From Candidatus Woesearchaeota archaeon (lineage in GTDB: Archaea; Nanobdellota; Nanobdellia; Woesearchaeales; JAGVYJ01): a stretch of DNA of 7,227 bases. The stretch lies in assembly GCA_018303315.1 (NCBI GenBank), contig JAGVYJ010000044.1, positions 1,933 to 9,159 of the forward strand, in the 5' to 3' direction. The notes below the pieces were generated by a model. That model searched no databases. It was not told where the DNA came from and saw only the letters and a list, made by a program, of their open reading frames with translations. The translations under genes and the position numbers were made by a program. Position 1 is the stretch's first letter. Every line of letters begins with the position of its first letter. This document shows positions 6,174-7,227 of this stretch, one piece after another.

Positions 6174-7178
6174 CTACTTTGCGTGCTGCTTCAGGTATAT
6201 CTCCCTTATTATGCTCTCAAGCCTGGGCTCATGGACAGACAAATCAGTGATTTCTGCAGAACTGAGCAGCTCGTCAACAAACCTGGGGATATCCTGCTGC
6301 CGCGTGTCCACCATGAAGGCAAGCCGGTTCTGGCCTGAGGTCTCAACTTTCGCCTTTCCCAGCAAGGAGTCGAAAAGTCTTTGATTCACAATCCGGTCAT
6401 AGGCAAACTCAATCCTCTTGTGCAGCATGAACTCTTTTTTCATCCTGCTGAGAGGGCCGTCAAAGATTATTTTTCCAGCATCAATCATTAATATCCTTTC
6501 GCAGGTCTGCTCGATGTCATCCATGTCGTGAGTTGTGAGGATTATCGTGACTTTCTCGTCCCTGTTTATCCTCCTGAGGAATCCCCTGACCTCTTCTTTC
6601 GCAACAGCATCCAGGCCAATGGTCGGCTCATCAAGGAAGACAACCTTCGGCCTGTGAAGGAATGAAGTGACTATTTCTGCCCGCATCCTCTGCCCGAGCG
6701 AAAGCTTCCTGACAGGGATGTGCATGAACTCGTCAATCTTCAGTATCTTTGAGAAATAATCAAGCCTCTCCTCGAATTCCCTGCTGCTGAGCTCGTATAT
6801 GTCCCTGTAGAGCTTGAATGAATTGATGACAGGAATGTCAAAGTCAAGCAGGGTTCTCTGCCCGAACACAACCCCGATGTTGTAGCTGTACTTGTACCTG
6901 TCTCTCTGTGGGTTAAATCCCAGCACCCTGACCTCCCCGGAGCTTGGCGACAAAATGCCGGTCAGAATCTTAATTGTGGTGCTCTTGCCTGCGCCATTCG
7001 GGCCGACGTAGCCAACGAATTCCCCTTCCTCAACATCAAAACTGATGCTTTTAAGAACCTGAACTGATTCCCATTTCCTGAAGAAAGTGCTCATCACAGC
7101 ACTCCATCTGCCCTCTCCTTTCTCTCTGACAGGAACCCTGAATTCCTTTACCAGATTCTTGACGCTGATAGCAGTCAT
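6174..7178 (-). CDS. ABC-2-type exporter ATP-binding protein (COG4586-like)
   Basis: Cytoplasmic ATPase that powers an ABC-2-type exporter; the substrate is not known. The 334-residue protein has all nucleotide-binding motifs: Walker A GPNGAGKST (59-67), Q-loop glutamine Q107 (VFGQRTLL), signature LSLGQ (159-163), Walker B VVFLDEP (179-185), D-loop GLDA (188-191) and switch H217. It matches the COG4586 group of uncharacterised export ATPases by the long insert before the first core strand (FRVPVREKGEG...FRKWESVQVL, about 13-41), by the Q-loop with GQR, and by a C-terminal regulatory extension (about 245-334). A G6 tract (7185-7190) six nt before the ATG resembles a Shine-Dalgarno site, and no TATA box sits at the usual distance. 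It is therefore probably a downstream gene in a minus-strand operon with the permease outside the window. Confidence 0.93.
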   Translation of the reverse strand: MTAISVKNLVKEFRVPVREKGEGRWSAVMSTFFRKWESVQVLKSISFDVEEGEFVGYVGPNGAGKSTTIKILTGILSPSSGEVRVLGFNPQRDRYKYSYNIGVVFGQRTLLDFDIPVINSFKLYRDIYELSSREFEERLDYFSKILKIDEFMHIPVRKLSLGQRMRAEIVTSFLHRPKVVFLDEPTIGLDAVAKEEVRGFLRRINRDEKVTIILTTHDMDDIEQTCERILMIDAGKIIFDGPLSRMKKEFMLHKRIEFAYDRIVNQRLFDSLLGKAKVETSGQNRLAFMVDTRQQDIPRFVDELLSSAEITDLSVHEPRLESIIREIYLKQHAK

Positions 7179-7180
7179 AA

Positions 7181-7227
7181 TTATCCCCCCTGGCTATTGA
7201 ATTTCTTAAGGCCTGCTGCCAGGGCAA
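7181..7227 (-). CDS. C-terminal tail of an upstream gene, probably the ABC-2 permease (partial)
   Basis: Only the last 14 or so codons are in the window: ALAAGLKKFNSQGG followed by TAA, which ends 2 nt before the ATG of the ABC ATPase gene. Such tight spacing implies one operon. The ending GLKKFNSQGG resembles the GL(R/K)(R/K)(Y/F)xSxGG tail common in permeases paired with COG4586-type ATPases, which I recall from the family and have not checked. The frame is short, so this is tentative. Confidence 0.5.
   Translation of the reverse strand, partial: ALAAGLKKFNSQGG
7185..7190 (-). promoter_or_regulatory. Shine-Dalgarno-like G-tract before the ABC ATPase gene
   Basis: GGGGGG on the minus strand lies six nt before the ATG and could pair with the CC-rich end of 16S rRNA. 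It is the only start in the window with such a site, which fits an operon-internal gene translated by Shine-Dalgarno initiation while the others look leaderless. Confidence 0.45.

Overview
This window is archaeal. It contains an archaeal/eukaryotic-type ribosomal protein L10e (uL16), and most genes have a T/A-rich TATA box whose first base lies about 30 nt before the start codon, the layout of leaderless archaeal transcripts. Arginine is mostly AGG, and third positions are fairly GC-rich. The threonyl-tRNA synthetase is of bacterial/eukaryotic domain type (TGS domain plus HxxxH...CxxxH editing domain), which in archaea points to acquisition. Together with compact spacing this would suit a DPANN-type lineage such as Woesearchaeota, but that lineage is inference only.

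Layout. 1-125: 3' end of an upstream plus-strand gene, possibly split by a frameshift at an A-rich tract. 146-751: small protein with an N-terminal eight-ligand Cys/His zinc finger (B-box-like) and a long Pro/Ala-rich tail. 788-2683: threonyl-tRNA synthetase. 2687-3502 (minus): uncharacterised protein with a C-terminal type I phosphoribosyltransferase-like domain, convergent with thrS. 3620-4486: family 2 glycosyltransferase, divergent from the previous gene. 4527-5063: ribosomal protein L10e. 5088-6173: MscS-family mechanosensitive channel. 6174-7178 (minus): ABC-2-type exporter ATPase, convergent with the channel gene (their stop codons abut). 7181-7227 (minus): C-terminal tail of an upstream gene, probably the partner permease. 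No stretch over 300 nt lacks a gene, and I saw no tRNA, rRNA, CRISPR array or insertion sequence.

How the genes relate. There is no single pathway. thrS and rpl10e are translation housekeeping genes. The channel and ABC exporter are separate membrane functions. The glycosyltransferase and phosphoribosyltransferase-like genes form a small accessory pair between thrS and rpl10e. Most genes appear to have their own promoter although they lie only 24-40 nt apart, and some TATA boxes overlap or sit just after the previous stop codon. I do not see a clearly new multi-gene system. The least explained items are the zinc-finger protein, the phosphoribosyltransferase-like protein with its unassigned N-terminal half, and the possible frameshift at the left edge.
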